The translations under genes were made by a program, and so were the position numbers. This document shows, piece by piece, positions 44,918 through 54,205 of a DNA stretch of 64,000 nucleotides. Source of the stretch: Sphingobacteriales bacterium (GTDB lineage: Bacteria > Bacteroidota > Bacteroidia > Sphingobacteriales > Sphingobacteriaceae); the NCBI GenBank assembly GCA_014763615.1, contig JACXVB010000010.1:1-64000 (forward strand), given 5' to 3'. Positions within the stretch are counted from its first letter, which is position 1, and each line of letters opens with the position of its first letter. The notes under the pieces were generated by a model that was not told where the DNA came from, did no database searches, and saw nothing but the letters and a program-made list of their open reading frames with translations.

Positions 44918-45496
44918 TCACACATTTTCAATGCAAAATAGAATAGGATTTAATTGATTTTTGAATTCAGAAGGAGTGAGTCCTGTAGTTTTTTTAAACT
45001 GAGAGGAGAGGTGAGCGACACTGCTGTAGTGCATCTTGTAAGAAATCTCGGTAAGGGTTAATTCATCATAGGTAATCAGTTGCTTTACACGTTCTATTTT
45101 ATGTAAAATAATGAAATGTTCAATAGTGATTTTCTGTGTTTCAGAGAAGATATTGGCTAGATAAGTATAATCCTGATTCAACTTATCGGCCAGGTAACAC
45201 GAAAAGTTAATTCTCAGTACTTCATTTTCAAAATAAATCATTTCGATAATAACGTTCTTGATTCTTTCTACGAGGATCAATTTCTTGTTTTCTAAAACCT
45301 GAAATCCGTTATAGCTCAACTCGGTTTTAAGAGAGTCTAATTGTTCTAAAGAAATGGGGTGGGGAGTAATTACTTTACCTAGTGAAGTTTGAATTTCATA
45401 AATATCCAATTTATAAAACGCTTGTTCTACTATCATTTTACAACGATTAGACACCATATTTTTAATGAGTATTTCCATGAGACTAAGGATATGCAA
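44918..45496 (-). CDS. AraC-family transcriptional regulator
   Basis: A 192-residue protein (or 186 if it starts at the ATG at 45478) ending in an AraC-type double helix-turn-helix: KIERVKQLITYDELTLTEISYKMHYSS and VAHLSSQFKKTTGLTPSEFKNQ. The N-terminal 90 residues are short and not a cupin, a form common in Bacteroidota. Located directly upstream of the ice-binding-type lipoprotein gene on the same strand, which makes that gene a candidate target; no operator could be recognised. Confidence 0.85.
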   Translation of the reverse strand: MHILSLMEILIKNMVSNRCKMIVEQAFYKLDIYEIQTSLGKVITPHPISLEQLDSLKTELSYNGFQVLENKKLILVERIKNVIIEMIYFENEVLRINFSCYLADKLNQDYTYLANIFSETQKITIEHFIILHKIERVKQLITYDELTLTEISYKMHYSSVAHLSSQFKKTTGLTPSEFKNQLNPILFCIENV

Positions 45497-45857
45497 TTAT
45501 GGTGCGCCGTAATTTTTAAAGATTGAATTAAGTTCTTTTCACTCCCTCATTCATCTGTTGATCACTACTTCAAAGCTGTTTTTGACTTGTAGAAGAATGA
45601 TTAAGAATAAAGTAGAGGAGGATGTTTTTATTTTAAACTGTACTAAAAAAAGGATTTACTAGCCTAGTGGACTAAATAGTTCGTTGAGGAATATATGAAT
45701 AGGATTCATCCTATCTAATTGGCTAGATAAGTATTTAATAAATTGATTTACAGATTATTATAGAATATTTAGAGTAAATATTTTCCACAACAAAGTCTCA
45801 ATTTTATACTTAATTCGGTAGGAGTTTAATTTAATAAAGGTATAGAAAATAATGCGT
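45497..45857. other. AT-rich gap without recognisable features
   Basis: 361 bases between the AraC gene and the pseudogene. No frame, clear promoter or strong hairpin was seen. Confidence 0.5.
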
Positions 45858-46347
45858 TCAAAAGCTAACTTTTAAACTCGTTCCATTATTGCTGATACCT
45901 AAATGGTATTCTAACTTATTTTTACTGCTTTTAGTAAAGTCTCCTTCATTATAAATAGATACAGCTCTTTTGTGGTATGTTTTGCGCTAGCTATTGCTAA
46001 AGGAATGCCAATACCTATTAAAGCTGTCGCGGCACTCAACGCTCCCCAATTGGGTGTGCTGCGTTGATATCGGGTTCCTAATTGATAACCAAATATGAAA
46101 CCGCCTGCACCTCCAAAGATTGCGGCGAAGGTGTTATTTGTTTTAGCCAATTTAATTTCGGGTAGGGTTTCAGGGTTTTGACTGATCATATCAAATAATT
46201 CCTTGTCGTTAAGAACTTCCTTATTTTTTAAATAAATTGTTCCAATAAGCTTTTTTTAATTTGTATAATATCTTTTTGTGTTTGAGCTTTGGCAAACTTG
46301 AGGCTAAATAAAATGGTAAATAAAATCAGAAGTATATGTTTTTTCAT
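45858..46347 (-). pseudogene. Secreted/membrane protein gene broken by two frameshifts
   Basis: From ATG at 46347 a signal peptide (LLILFTILFSLKFAKAQ) is read until a 7-A run (46257-46251). One added base there joins KKKLIGTIYLKNKEVLNDKE to the frame of a Gly-rich hydrophobic segment (FAAIFGGAGGFIFGYQLGT). A second single-base deletion near 45964-45971 (after KHTTK) would, if corrected, continue as AVSIYNEGDFTKSSKN and LGISNNGTSLKVSF to a stop at 45858. The reconstructed protein has about 163 residues and looks like small Bacteroidota envelope proteins ending in a conserved NNG-type tail. The middle open frame (45911-46189) is not an independent gene. Two lesions make a sequencing error unlikely but not impossible. 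Confidence 0.75.
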
Positions 46348-46602
46348 AGCTTAAAGTAAAAAAATAATCTGCTAAATAGGAAACTGAGAGGTAAAATTAA
46401 GTGTATTTAGAATTGAATATTTCCTTTTTAATAAGGTTTATTTTGATGATTATTGAAGTTATAATCACTATCAAAAGGTAGTTTTATCTGTGCTAAAGTT
46501 GTTTTTTAAAAGTTTGATGAAGAACTCGAATGAGGTTTTTGATAATCAGAAAATATCATCACAAACAAATAGCTTCAATTTAAATTTATTTCTCTCAATC
46601 TA
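46348..46602. other. AT-rich gap upstream of the rpsL promoter
   Basis: No gene or strong structure; the promoter and leader of rpsL follow. Confidence 0.5.
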
Positions 46603-46633
46603 TTGAAAATCATAAAATAAAATCTTACTTTTG
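46603..46633 (+). promoter_or_regulatory. Promoter of the rpsL operon
   Basis: TTG at 46603-46605 (within TATTG), 20 bases, then TACTTTTG at 46626-46633, a perfect TAnnTTTG. The sequence after it, GCAGTCCTTTTG, resembles that at the rplC promoter. Confidence 0.7.
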
Positions 46634-46637
46634 CAGT

Positions 46638-46663
46638 CCTTTTGCACAGGAGTGTTTAAAAGG
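46638..46663 (+). promoter_or_regulatory. Hairpin in the rpsL leader
   Basis: CCTTTT pairs with AAAAGG, and CAC with GTG inside it, leaving an AGGA loop and a 2-base bulge. It would form the very 5' end of the transcript, since the start site is expected near 46640. Possibly a ribosomal protein control element. Confidence 0.45.
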
Positions 46664-46700
46664 TTTAACAATTTAGTAATTAAACATTTAAAAAAGCTTA

Positions 46701-47114
46701 ATGCCAACCATTCAACAATTAGTTAGGAAAGGTAGAGTAGCTCTGGAGGATAAGAGTAAATCTCCAGCGTTGGACAGCTGTCCACAGCGAAGAGGCGTAT
46801 GTACCCGTGTATATACTACTACCCCTAAAAAACCAAACTCAGCCATGCGTAAAGTAGCCCGTGTTCGTTTAACCAACGGAAAAGAGGTGAATGCTTACAT
46901 CCCTGGAGAAGGTCACAATTTACAAGAACACTCTATTGTTTTAGTACGTGGAGGAAGAGTAAAAGACTTACCAGGAGTTCGTTACCACATCGTTCGTGGT
47001 GCATTGGATACAGCGGGAGTTGCAGGAAGAAATCAGCGTCGGTCTAAGTATGGGACTAAAAAACCAAAACCAGGACAAGTAGCTGCAGCGCCAACAAAAG
47101 GTAAAAAGAAATAA
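46701..47114 (+). CDS. rpsL: Ribosomal protein S12
   Basis: 137 residues. [11 protein letters not shown] at the start; [13 protein letters not shown] and [10 protein letters not shown] carry the conserved decoding-centre lysines in wild-type form, so no streptomycin-resistance change is visible. A basic, Ala/Pro-rich tail is appended. First gene of the rpsL-rpsG-fusA-rpsJ unit. Confidence 0.98.
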   Translation: MPTIQQLVRKGRVALEDKSKSPALDSCPQRRGVCTRVYTTTPKKPNSAMRKVARVRLTNGKEVNAYIPGEGHNLQEHSIVLVRGGRVKDLPGVRYHIVRGALDTAGVAGRNQRRSKYGTKKPKPGQVAAAPTKGKKK

Positions 47115-47133
47115 TTAAACGGAGGACAAGACA

Positions 47134-47601
47134 ATGAGAAAATCAAAACCAAAAAAGAGAATCATCCTGCCTGACCCGAAGTTTAATGACGTAATGGTAA
47201 CCAGGTTTGTGAACAATATGATGTTTGATGGTAAAAAATCCATCGCATACGATATTTTTTATAAAGCTATTGATATGGTTGAAACTAAAACCAGCGAAAA
47301 TGGCTTAGAACAATGGAAAAAAGCTTTGAATAATATTATGCCTGCTGTTGAGGTGAAATCAAGACGTGTAGGTGGAGCTAACTTCCAAGTACCAACTGAA
47401 GTAAGACCTGAGCGTAAAATTGCTTTAGGTATGAAATGGTTAATCAGCTATTCTAGAAAACGTGGTGAAAAAACCATGATGGAAAAATTAGCAGGTGAAA
47501 TCATTTCTGCGGCAAAAGGAGAAGGTGCAGCAGTGAAGAAGAAAGAAGATACACATAAAATGGCAGAAGCTAATAAAGCTTTCTCTCATTTCAGATTCTA
47601 A
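47134..47601 (+). CDS. rpsG: Ribosomal protein S7
   Basis: 155 residues, MRKSKPKKR at the start, with the 16S-binding [20 protein letters not shown] region and [21 protein letters not shown] clear GGAGG lies 8 bases before the ATG. In E. coli S7 is the repressor of this operon. A large hairpin follows before fusA. Confidence 0.98.
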   Translation: MRKSKPKKRIILPDPKFNDVMVTRFVNNMMFDGKKSIAYDIFYKAIDMVETKTSENGLEQWKKALNNIMPAVEVKSRRVGGANFQVPTEVRPERKIALGMKWLISYSRKRGEKTMMEKLAGEIISAAKGEGAAVKKKEDTHKMAEANKAFSHFRF

Positions 47602-47624
47602 GAATACAGATTACATAGATTAAT

Positions 47625-47670
47625 ATGACTACACCGATTTTTAGCTTTAAACTAAAATCGGTGTAATCAT
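47625..47670 (+). promoter_or_regulatory. Long hairpin between rpsG and fusA
   Basis: TACACCGATTTTTAG (47630-47644) pairs with CTAAAATCGGTGTA (47652-47665) apart from one bulged base, extended by ATGA/TCAT after a mismatch. There is no T run, so it is more likely a processing or protein-binding site than a terminator. Confidence 0.6.
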
Positions 47671-47696
47671 TTAAAAAATCCTATAAATCATTTATA

Positions 47697-49799
47697 ATGT
47701 CAAGAGATTTAAAATACACAAGAAACATTGGAATTGCTGCCCACATTGATGCGGGTAAAACAACAACTACCGAGCGTATTCTTTATTATGCAGGTGTGAG
47801 CCATAAAATTGGTGAAGTACATGATGGTGCTGCAACAATGGATTGGATGGCACAAGAGCAAGAACGTGGGATTACCATTACTTCTGCTGCTACTACAGTT
47901 AACTGGAAATATAGAGGAGATAACTATCATATCAACATTATTGATACCCCGGGACACGTGGATTTTACCGTTGAGGTTAACAGATCTTTACGCGTTTTAG
48001 ACGGATTAGTGTTCTTATTCTCCGCGGTTGATGGTGTGGAACCTCAATCAGAAACGAACTGGCGTTTAGCAAACAATTATAATGTATCTCGTATCGGTTT
48101 TGTGAACAAAATGGATAGAGCGGGTGCCGACTTCTTGAAAGTGGTAAAGCAAGTAAAAGATATGTTAGGTTCTAATGCAGTTCCATTACAAATCCCAATC
48201 GGTGCTGAAGACTCTTTTAAAGGTGTGGTTGATTTAATCAACTGGAGAGGAATTGTTTGGAATGAAGAAGACAAAGGAATGACTTTTACTGAAGTTCCTA
48301 TTCCTGATGATTTAATAGAAGAAGCAAAAGAGTGGAGAGAGAAATTATTGGAAGCGGTTGCTGATTATGATGAGACATTAATGGAGAAATTCTTTGATGA
48401 TCCAGAGTCTATCACAGAAAGAGAAATTTTAGATGCTTTACGCAAGGCAGTTTTAGATGCTTCAATCGTTCCTATGGTTTGTGGTTCATCTTTCAAAAAT
48501 AAAGGTGTACAAACCATGTTAGATTATGTGATGGAGTTATTGCCATCACCATTAGATCAAGAAGGTGTTAAAGGAACAAATCCAAATACAGGGGAAGAAC
48601 TTTTATGCAAGCCAAGTGAAAAAGAGCCATTTGCTGCGCTAGCTTTTAAAATCGCTACCGATCCTTTTGTTGGTCGTTTGTGTTTCATCAGAGTTTACTC
48701 TGGAAATTTAGAAGCGGGTTCTTATGTATATAATGCTCGTTCAGAAAATAAAGAACGTATTTCTCGTATCTTCCAAATGCATGCAAATAAGCAAAATCCT
48801 ATCCCAAATGTAGGAGCAGGAGATATAGCGGCAGTGGTTGGATTTAAAGATATCAAAACAGGAGATACACTTTGTGATGAGAAGCATCCTGTTGTTTTAG
48901 AATCTATGAATTTCCCAGATCCAGTTATTGGTTTAGCTATTGAGCCAAAAACTCAAGCCGATGTTGATAAATTAGGTATGGCTTTAAACAAGTTAGCTGA
49001 AGAAGATCCAACCTTCCGTGTACATACAGACGAGGATTCTGGTCAAACTATTATTCAAGGTATGGGTGAGCTTCACTTAGATATTTTGATGGATCGTTTA
49101 AAGCGTGAATTTAAAGTTGAAGTAAACCAAGGTGCACCACAAGTTGCTTATAAAGAAGCAATTACTGGAACAACTCAACACCGTGAAACATACAAGAAAC
49201 AAACTGGTGGTCGTGGTAAATTTGCGGATATTCAAATTGTGATTTCTCCAAATGATGATGATAAAACCGGTTTACAGTTTGAAAATGAAATCTCTGGTGG
49301 TGCCATTCCTCGTGAATTCATCCCATCTGTACAAAAAGGTTTTGAAAACTCGTTATCCAACGGAGTTTTGGCAGGTTATCCAGTAACCGGTATGAAAGTT
49401 CGTTTAATTGATGGTTCTTTCCATGCTGTCGATTCAGATGCTTTATCTTTCGAATTAGCAGCTCGTAACGCATTCCGCGAAGCATTACCAAAATGTAAGC
49501 CAGTGTTAATGGAGCCAATCATGAAGATTGAAGTTTTAACTCCTGAAGAAAACATGGGAGATGTAATGGGTGATTTGAACAGAAGAAGAGGTCAGTTACA
49601 AGGTATGGATACAAGAGCTGGAGCTCAAGTAATCAAAGCTTTGGTGCCACTTTCTGAGATGTTTGGTTATGTAACTCAATTACGTACCATTACTTCTGGA
49701 AGAGCAACTTCTACGATGGAGTTTGATCATTACGAACCAGCTCCTAAAAACGTACAAGACGAAGTAATTGCTAAGTCTAAAGGTAAAGTAAACGCATAA
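47697..49799 (+). CDS. fusA: Elongation factor G
   Basis: 700 residues, the translocation GTPase. G-domain motifs [15 protein letters not shown] (G1), ITITSAATT (G2), DTPGHVDFT (G3) and NKMDRAGA (G4); the domain IV tip includes the stretch ending GGKGKFADIQ-like (here [10 protein letters not shown]). Normal length. It starts 95 bases after rpsG, with the hairpin at 47625-47670 between them. Confidence 0.98.
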   Translation: MSRDLKYTRNIGIAAHIDAGKTTTTERILYYAGVSHKIGEVHDGAATMDWMAQEQERGITITSAATTVNWKYRGDNYHINIIDTPGHVDFTVEVNRSLRVLDGLVFLFSAVDGVEPQSETNWRLANNYNVSRIGFVNKMDRAGADFLKVVKQVKDMLGSNAVPLQIPIGAEDSFKGVVDLINWRGIVWNEEDKGMTFTEVPIPDDLIEEAKEWREKLLEAVADYDETLMEKFFDDPESITEREILDALRKAVLDASIVPMVCGSSFKNKGVQTMLDYVMELLPSPLDQEGVKGTNPNTGEELLCKPSEKEPFAALAFKIATDPFVGRLCFIRVYSGNLEAGSYVYNARSENKERISRIFQMHANKQNPIPNVGAGDIAAVVGFKDIKTGDTLCDEKHPVVLESMNFPDPVIGLAIEPKTQADVDKLGMALNKLAEEDPTFRVHTDEDSGQTIIQGMGELHLDILMDRLKREFKVEVNQGAPQVAYKEAITGTTQHRETYKKQTGGRGKFADIQIVISPNDDDKTGLQFENEISGGAIPREFIPSVQKGFENSLSNGVLAGYPVTGMKVRLIDGSFHAVDSDALSFELAARNAFREALPKCKPVLMEPIMKIEVLTPEENMGDVMGDLNRRRGQLQGMDTRAGAQVIKALVPLSEMFGYVTQLRTITSGRATSTMEFDHYEPAPKNVQDEVIAKSKGKVNA

Positions 49800-49802
49800 A
49801 TT

Positions 49803-49880
49803 AGTAGCAAGTAATTAGTATCAAGTATCAAGAAACTTAATAGCTCGATACTTGATACTTAAATCTTGATACTTAATAAA
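49803..49880. repeat. Two heptamer blocks between fusA and rpsJ
   Basis: AGTAGCA, AGTAATT, AGTATCA, AGTATCA (49803-49830) and, after a gap, CGATACT, TGATACT, TAAATCT, TGATACT (49846-49873) both keep a 7-base period. The second block is a reverse-complement version of the first, so TATCAAGTATC (49819) and GATACTTGATA (49847) can pair. Confidence 0.8.
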
Positions 49881-49891
49881 AATAAACCCGC

Positions 49892-49919
49892 TAACCGTTA
49901 TAAATAGCTCTAACGGTTA
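49892..49919 (+). promoter_or_regulatory. Hairpin upstream of rpsJ
   Basis: TAACCGTTA pairs perfectly with TAACGGTTA over a 10-base loop, ending 17 bases before the rpsJ start codon. It could affect translation of S10. Confidence 0.5.
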
Positions 49920-49936
49920 AGCATAAAATAAAAATA

Positions 49937-50242
49937 ATGAGCCAAAGAATCAGAATTAAATTAAAATCTTACGATTACAATTTGGTAGATAAATCTGCTG
50001 AGAAAATCGTAAAGACTGTAAAACCTACGGGTGCAGTAGTGAGTGGTCCAATTCCTCTTCCAACAGAGAAGAAAATTTACACCGTATTACGTTCTCCGCA
50101 TGTGAACAAAAAAGCAAGAGAGCAATTTCAATTATGCTCTTACAAGAGATTATTAGACATTTACAGCGCTTCAGCTAAAACTGTTGACGCTTTAATGAAG
50201 TTGGAGTTACCTTCAGGTGTTGAAGTTGAAATCAAAGTCTGA
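49937..50242 (+). CDS. rpsJ: Ribosomal protein S10
   Basis: 101 residues, [20 protein letters not shown] at the start and the conserved GPIPLPT and [13 protein letters not shown] motifs. S10 also serves in NusB/NusE antitermination. Normally the first gene of the S10 operon; here it closes the rpsL unit and is followed by a terminator. Confidence 0.98.
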   Translation: MSQRIRIKLKSYDYNLVDKSAEKIVKTVKPTGAVVSGPIPLPTEKKIYTVLRSPHVNKKAREQFQLCSYKRLLDIYSASAKTVDALMKLELPSGVEVEIKV

Positions 50243-50259
50243 GAGATTTTAATAGTTAG

Positions 50260-50292
50260 AAAATCCTTTTTCTTATTGAAAAAGGATTTTTT
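50260..50292 (+). terminator. Intrinsic terminator after rpsJ
   Basis: AAAATCCTTTTTC pairs perfectly with GAAAAAGGATTTT around TTATT and continues into T. It starts 18 bases after the S10 stop codon and separates it from the rest of the S10 operon. Confidence 0.93.
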
Positions 50293-50309
50293 TTACAAAT
50301 AAAATTGAC

Positions 50310-50317
50310 TAAATTTG
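50310..50317 (+). promoter_or_regulatory. Probable -7 element of the Fic gene
   Basis: TAAATTTG matches TAnnTTTG. A transcript starting just after it could only use the ATG at 50341, which supports that start. The -33 element is not clear. Confidence 0.5.
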
Positions 50318-50340
50318 TCATGAATTTAAAAGTCAATTTT

Positions 50341-51387
50341 ATGTTACATAAAATTAAATCAGCCAGAAAGCAGAAATCTCTTAAAATAAGAGAGCTTGCA
50401 GAGGCTTTAAAAGTAGATTCCTCTTTAATTAGCAAATTTGAATCTGGAGTTAGGAAACCCACAAAAGAGCAGACAATCAAACTGGCGCATCTTTTAGGTT
50501 TAGACGCACATGAACTATTAGTTGATTTACTAAGTGAGCAAGTTGTTGATCAAATTGGTTATGGAAATTTTGCGTTAGAAGTACTTTCTTTAGCAGAGGA
50601 TAAAGTAAAATATAGCTTAAAAAACAGGGATAATGTTAAAAATAGCTTATCAAAAATATTAAGTGATATTGATCTCTTGAAAGAGAAATTGGTTCAATTT
50701 AGAAATTTGGAGAGCTATCGTATTACTGAGGCATTAGAATTAGAGTACACCTTTGAGAGCAATCGAATTGAAGGAAATACGCTTACTTTAAGAGAGACGG
50801 ATTTAGTAATCAATGAAGGGATGACCATTTCTGGAAAAAGCATGAGAGAACACCTAGAAGCCATTAATCATAAAGAGGCTTTGGTGTATTTAAAAGAGCT
50901 AATTGCTAAAGATTCTGATTTTTCTGAAAGAGATTTATTGCAGCTTCATGCCTTAATTCTTAAAGGAATTGATCCAAAATATGCTGGTAATTATAGAGAT
51001 GTACAAGTTATGATTAGTGGAAGTAAGCATTTGCCACCACAGCCTTATATGATCAAAAAGCAAATGGAAGATTTATTTTTTTGGTATCAGGCGCATAAAA
51101 GGGATTTGCATCCGGTTGTTTTAGCGGCTGAGTTAAGTGAGAGGTTAGTAACAATTCATCCTTTTTTAGACGGTAATGGAAGAACTTCTCGTTTAATCAT
51201 GAATTTAATTCTTCTGAAAAATGGTTATGTAATTGCTAATATAAAAGGAGATATTGAGAATAGAATGAAATATTACCAAGCTTTAGAAGATGCACAGGTT
51301 TTGGGCGAAAAGTCGCATTTTCATTTATTTGTAGCAAAAGCAGAACTTCGGGCCTTAGAAAGATATTGCTCAATCTTGGGAATTTAA
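50341..51387 (+). CDS. XRE-type HTH protein with Fic (AMPylation) domain
   Basis: 348 residues. Residues 2-60 are an XRE/Cro helix-turn-helix (SLKIRELAEALKVDSSLIS, FESGVRKPT). After a helical linker comes a Fic domain with the active-site motif HPFLDGNGRTSR at 273-284. An inhibitory helix motif SNRIEG (S140 to E144-G145) precedes the catalytic core, as in class II Fic proteins, so activity is probably autoinhibited. Fic enzymes transfer AMP, UMP or phosphate onto Ser/Thr/Tyr of targets. The DNA-binding fusion suggests control of its own gene or coupling of transcription to modification. A start at 50305 is possible but lies upstream of the -7 element. The gene stands between rpsJ and rplC, which are usually adjacent. 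Confidence 0.9.
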   Translation: MLHKIKSARKQKSLKIRELAEALKVDSSLISKFESGVRKPTKEQTIKLAHLLGLDAHELLVDLLSEQVVDQIGYGNFALEVLSLAEDKVKYSLKNRDNVKNSLSKILSDIDLLKEKLVQFRNLESYRITEALELEYTFESNRIEGNTLTLRETDLVINEGMTISGKSMREHLEAINHKEALVYLKELIAKDSDFSERDLLQLHALILKGIDPKYAGNYRDVQVMISGSKHLPPQPYMIKKQMEDLFFWYQAHKRDLHPVVLAAELSERLVTIHPFLDGNGRTSRLIMNLILLKNGYVIANIKGDIENRMKYYQALEDAQVLGEKSHFHLFVAKAELRALERYCSILGI

Positions 51388-51569
51388 TTCATTTCGGATT
51401 TATAGAGCAATAAATGAGTAAAAATTATTTTTAAGCGCTAATTCAATGATTCTCAACTTCGGTTTAATAAACCTTTTGGTATCAATAAGATTTTAAATGC
51501 ACTTTTAACCTATCGCTAAAAGGTAAACTCTTTATTTCTTTATCTAGCATCTTTTCTATCTTAGCCAAT

Positions 51570-52823
51570 ATGAAAATCGGAATCATTGGTTTAGGAGATA
51601 TGGGTAGATTATATGCTCGTACTTTTGCTAAGGCAGGTTTAACGGTAGCAGGTTGTGATCTTCCAGACCGAAAGCTTGCTTTATTAGAAGAATTATCTCC
51701 TTTAGGTATAGAAATTTTAGATGATGCGAAAGAAGTAGCGAATACCTGTGATTTTATTTTTTATGCTGTTGAGGCTGAGAAAATTGAACAAGTGGTAGCC
51801 AATGCTGGCGAGGCAACCAAAGAGGGGGCCATTGTTACTGGGATGACTTCTGTGAAAACTCCAGAAGTGGCTGCCTTTGAAAAATATCTTCCCGCACATA
51901 CAGAAATTATATTGACTCATGCTTTGCATGGCCCGGGTTTTGAAACTAAAGGACAAAAATTGATTGTTGCTCCACATCGGATTTCTTCCGAAAGTTATCA
52001 GAAAGCACTCCACATTCTCAAAACTTTAGAATCTGAAATTATTGAGCTGAAAGATTTTCATCAACATGATCAAATTATGGCCGATACCCAAGCGGTAACT
52101 CACATGGGTTTTGAAAGCATGGGTACTGCCTGGAAAAATGCGGGTACTTATCCTTGGGAAAGTGGTGCTTATGTTTCTGGAATAGATAATGTAAAAATTT
52201 TAACAACGCTCAGGATATTCTCTTACAAATCGCACATTTATGGTGGTTTAGCAATCTTAAACCCTTATGCGTCTAAACAAATTGAAGCTTATGCGCAATC
52301 AGAATCAGCATTATTTAAGATGATGATTCAAGAAGACGAGCAGAATTTCAGGGAAAGACTTTATCAAGCCAGAGATTTTGTTTTTCATGGGCAACATGAT
52401 CTGATTTTGTTTGATGATGCCATCATGAAAGAATTCAGTATCGGTACAAACAGCGCCTTAGCAAAACCTAATTCTCATTTAAGCTTATTAGCGATGGTGG
52501 ATGCTTGGTATCAATTGCAGATTAATCCTTATGACAATTTAGTGGGTCAAACTCCGCCATTTAAACTGCGATTAGGGATTGTAGAATATCTTTTCAAAAA
52601 CGATGAACTGTTAGAAGAAACCATTCAGACCGCTTTATATGATAAGAGCATTAGAGGTGATGATTTGGAATTTCATACAGCGGTTAGAGAGTGGGCTTCC
52701 ATCATCAAATATAAAGACCTGGAAGGTTATAAGGCTCATTTCAAAGCGGCAAAAGATTTCTTCGAACCTTTATTAGAAAAAGGAAGAGAACAAAGTGCCC
52801 TTTTGATTAAACGGCTGAGTTAA
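51570..52823 (+). CDS. Prephenate dehydrogenase, fungal (TYR1)-like
   Basis: 417 residues. An NAD(P)-binding Rossmann fold opens with GLGDMGRLYA (7-16), followed by HALHGPGFETKGQKLIVAPHR, which resembles the HGP stretch of yeast-type prephenate dehydrogenases, and a mainly helical C-terminal half. The enzyme oxidatively decarboxylates prephenate in tyrosine synthesis. It is longer than the usual bacterial TyrA (about 280-370) and lacks a fused chorismate mutase. It is not linked to other aromatic genes here. Function by family resemblance; moderate confidence. Confidence 0.8.
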   Translation: MKIGIIGLGDMGRLYARTFAKAGLTVAGCDLPDRKLALLEELSPLGIEILDDAKEVANTCDFIFYAVEAEKIEQVVANAGEATKEGAIVTGMTSVKTPEVAAFEKYLPAHTEIILTHALHGPGFETKGQKLIVAPHRISSESYQKALHILKTLESEIIELKDFHQHDQIMADTQAVTHMGFESMGTAWKNAGTYPWESGAYVSGIDNVKILTTLRIFSYKSHIYGGLAILNPYASKQIEAYAQSESALFKMMIQEDEQNFRERLYQARDFVFHGQHDLILFDDAIMKEFSIGTNSALAKPNSHLSLLAMVDAWYQLQINPYDNLVGQTPPFKLRLGIVEYLFKNDELLEETIQTALYDKSIRGDDLEFHTAVREWASIIKYKDLEGYKAHFKAAKDFFEPLLEKGREQSALLIKRLS

Positions 52824-53480
52824 GATTAAACTTATCGTTTGAAATAGTTAAAATCATCTTATAAATTAGGGTTTTCATTACTTTAATCAAATAGTAGAAT
52901 CTAAGGAAGTCAACTGTTCTGATTGGTAAATCAACTTCAGATTGAAGATTGGTGAGATGCTGATAAAGCTAACTATATGGCTTTAAAAAATGTGTGATGT
53001 TTATAGAGATTTTTGAGAAGGGTATCGCTAGGGAATGATGTCACCACCCTCACATTCGGGTAACTTCTTTTAAAACCAGTGTTTTTGAGATAAAGATTCG
53101 AGGTAAAAAAATCATTGCTTTATGAAGATAGATTCAATATCTCGAATCGGGCATTAATGGAATAATCTTGTTAAATCTTGGGACTTAAATTTAAATGGAG
53201 GTTTTCAGCCTTTAAAGAGTTGATTTTTTTAAATTCTTAAACATCTGAAATCCCTATAAATATTAATGAATCTTATCTGTAAACTGGAAATTCTTAAGGG
53301 TCTTTTGAATGGTATTTTTAGCTTTTATAAAGCTTTTTTACGGTAAACCACTTGGTAATGTATTACTTATCTTACTATTCATTGATGGTTCATTTAGATG
53401 GCGTCAACTTTCTTTAATACAGGCAGAAAACAAAAGGATTAAATTTCTTTAAAAAATTATGAAAAATAAATTCATAAGTG
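52824..53480. other. Large gap before the rplC promoter
   Basis: About 660 AT-rich bases with no supported gene. GATTCGAG (53095) and CTCGAATC (53141) form an inverted repeat with a 38-base loop. A 47-codon frame at about 53310-53453 begins MVFLAFIKLFYG and is hydrophobic at first, but no homologue or ribosome-binding context supports it. Confidence 0.5.
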
Positions 53481-53511
53481 TTTGATAATTAATAAGACTT
53501 TCCTATCTTTG
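53481..53511 (+). promoter_or_regulatory. Promoter of the rplC (S10/spc) operon
   Basis: TTTG at 53481-53484, 19 bases, then TATCTTTG at 53504-53511: a full match to the Bacteroidota consensus. It drives the ribosomal protein genes from rplC onward. Confidence 0.85.
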
Positions 53512-53524
53512 CCGTCCCTTTTGG

Positions 53525-53563
53525 GGATATTGTATCCACCTTGAACGAAGCCCTACTGCTTCG
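53525..53563 (+). promoter_or_regulatory. Two small hairpins in the rplC leader
   Basis: GGATA-TTG-TATCC at about 53525-53537 and CGAAGC-CCTACT-GCTTCG at about 53546-53563, within the first 50 bases of the predicted transcript. They could be a binding site for a ribosomal protein such as L4; no known family was recognised. Confidence 0.4.
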
Positions 53564-53586
53564 ATGGGTGTTAATTAAATAAAGAA

Positions 53587-54204
53587 ATGTCAGGAATTAT
53601 TGGAAAAAAAGTAGGAATGACCAGCATTTTCGACGCAGACGGTAAAAACATACCTTGTACTGTGATTGAAGCTGGACCTTGTGTAGTAACACAAGTTAAA
53701 ACCATCGAAAATGATGGCTACACAGCAGTGCAGTTAGCTTACGATGAGAAAAAAGAAAAAAACACTACTGCTTCTTTAAAAGGTCATTTTGCAAAAGCGG
53801 GTTCTACACCTAAGCGTAAGGTGGTAGAATTCAAGTATTTTACAGAAGAGAAGACTTTAGGAGAGACTGTTGATGTTAATCTTTTTGTAGAAGGAGACTA
53901 CGTGGATGTAGTGGGTACTTCTAAAGGTAAAGGTTTTCAAGGTGTTGTAAAACGCCACGGATTTAGCGGTGTGGGAATGCAAACTCACGGGCAGCATAAC
54001 CGTTTAAGAGCTCCAGGTTCATTAGGTGCATCTTCATTTCCTTCAAGAGTATTTAAAGGAATGAGAATGGCCGGAAGAACTGGTGGTTCAAGGGTGAAAG
54101 TTCAAAACCTTCAAGTTGTGAAAGTTTATGCAGAGCAAAATTTATTGGTAGTAAGCGGATCTATTCCGGGCGCTAAAGGTTCGTACGTATTAATTGAGAA
54201 GTAA
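53587..54204 (+). CDS. rplC: Ribosomal protein L3
   Basis: 205 residues with [18 protein letters not shown] at the start and the [15 protein letters not shown] and [15 protein letters not shown] loop reaching the peptidyl transferase centre. First gene of the operon restarting here. Confidence 0.98.
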   Translation: MSGIIGKKVGMTSIFDADGKNIPCTVIEAGPCVVTQVKTIENDGYTAVQLAYDEKKEKNTTASLKGHFAKAGSTPKRKVVEFKYFTEEKTLGETVDVNLFVEGDYVDVVGTSKGKGFQGVVKRHGFSGVGMQTHGQHNRLRAPGSLGASSFPSRVFKGMRMAGRTGGSRVKVQNLQVVKVYAEQNLLVVSGSIPGAKGSYVLIEK

Positions 54205-54205
54205 G

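Noticed and set aside
45911-46189. Independent 92-residue gene
   Set aside because: It is the middle part of a longer gene disrupted by two frameshifts; the signal peptide and tail lie in other frames.
46638-46663. Known riboswitch or named leader RNA
   Set aside because: The small hairpin does not match a riboswitch class I can recognise, so it is listed only as a hairpin.
53310-53453. 47-codon hydrophobic frame
   Set aside because: No homologue, no supportive start context; frames of this size are common in AT-rich gaps.
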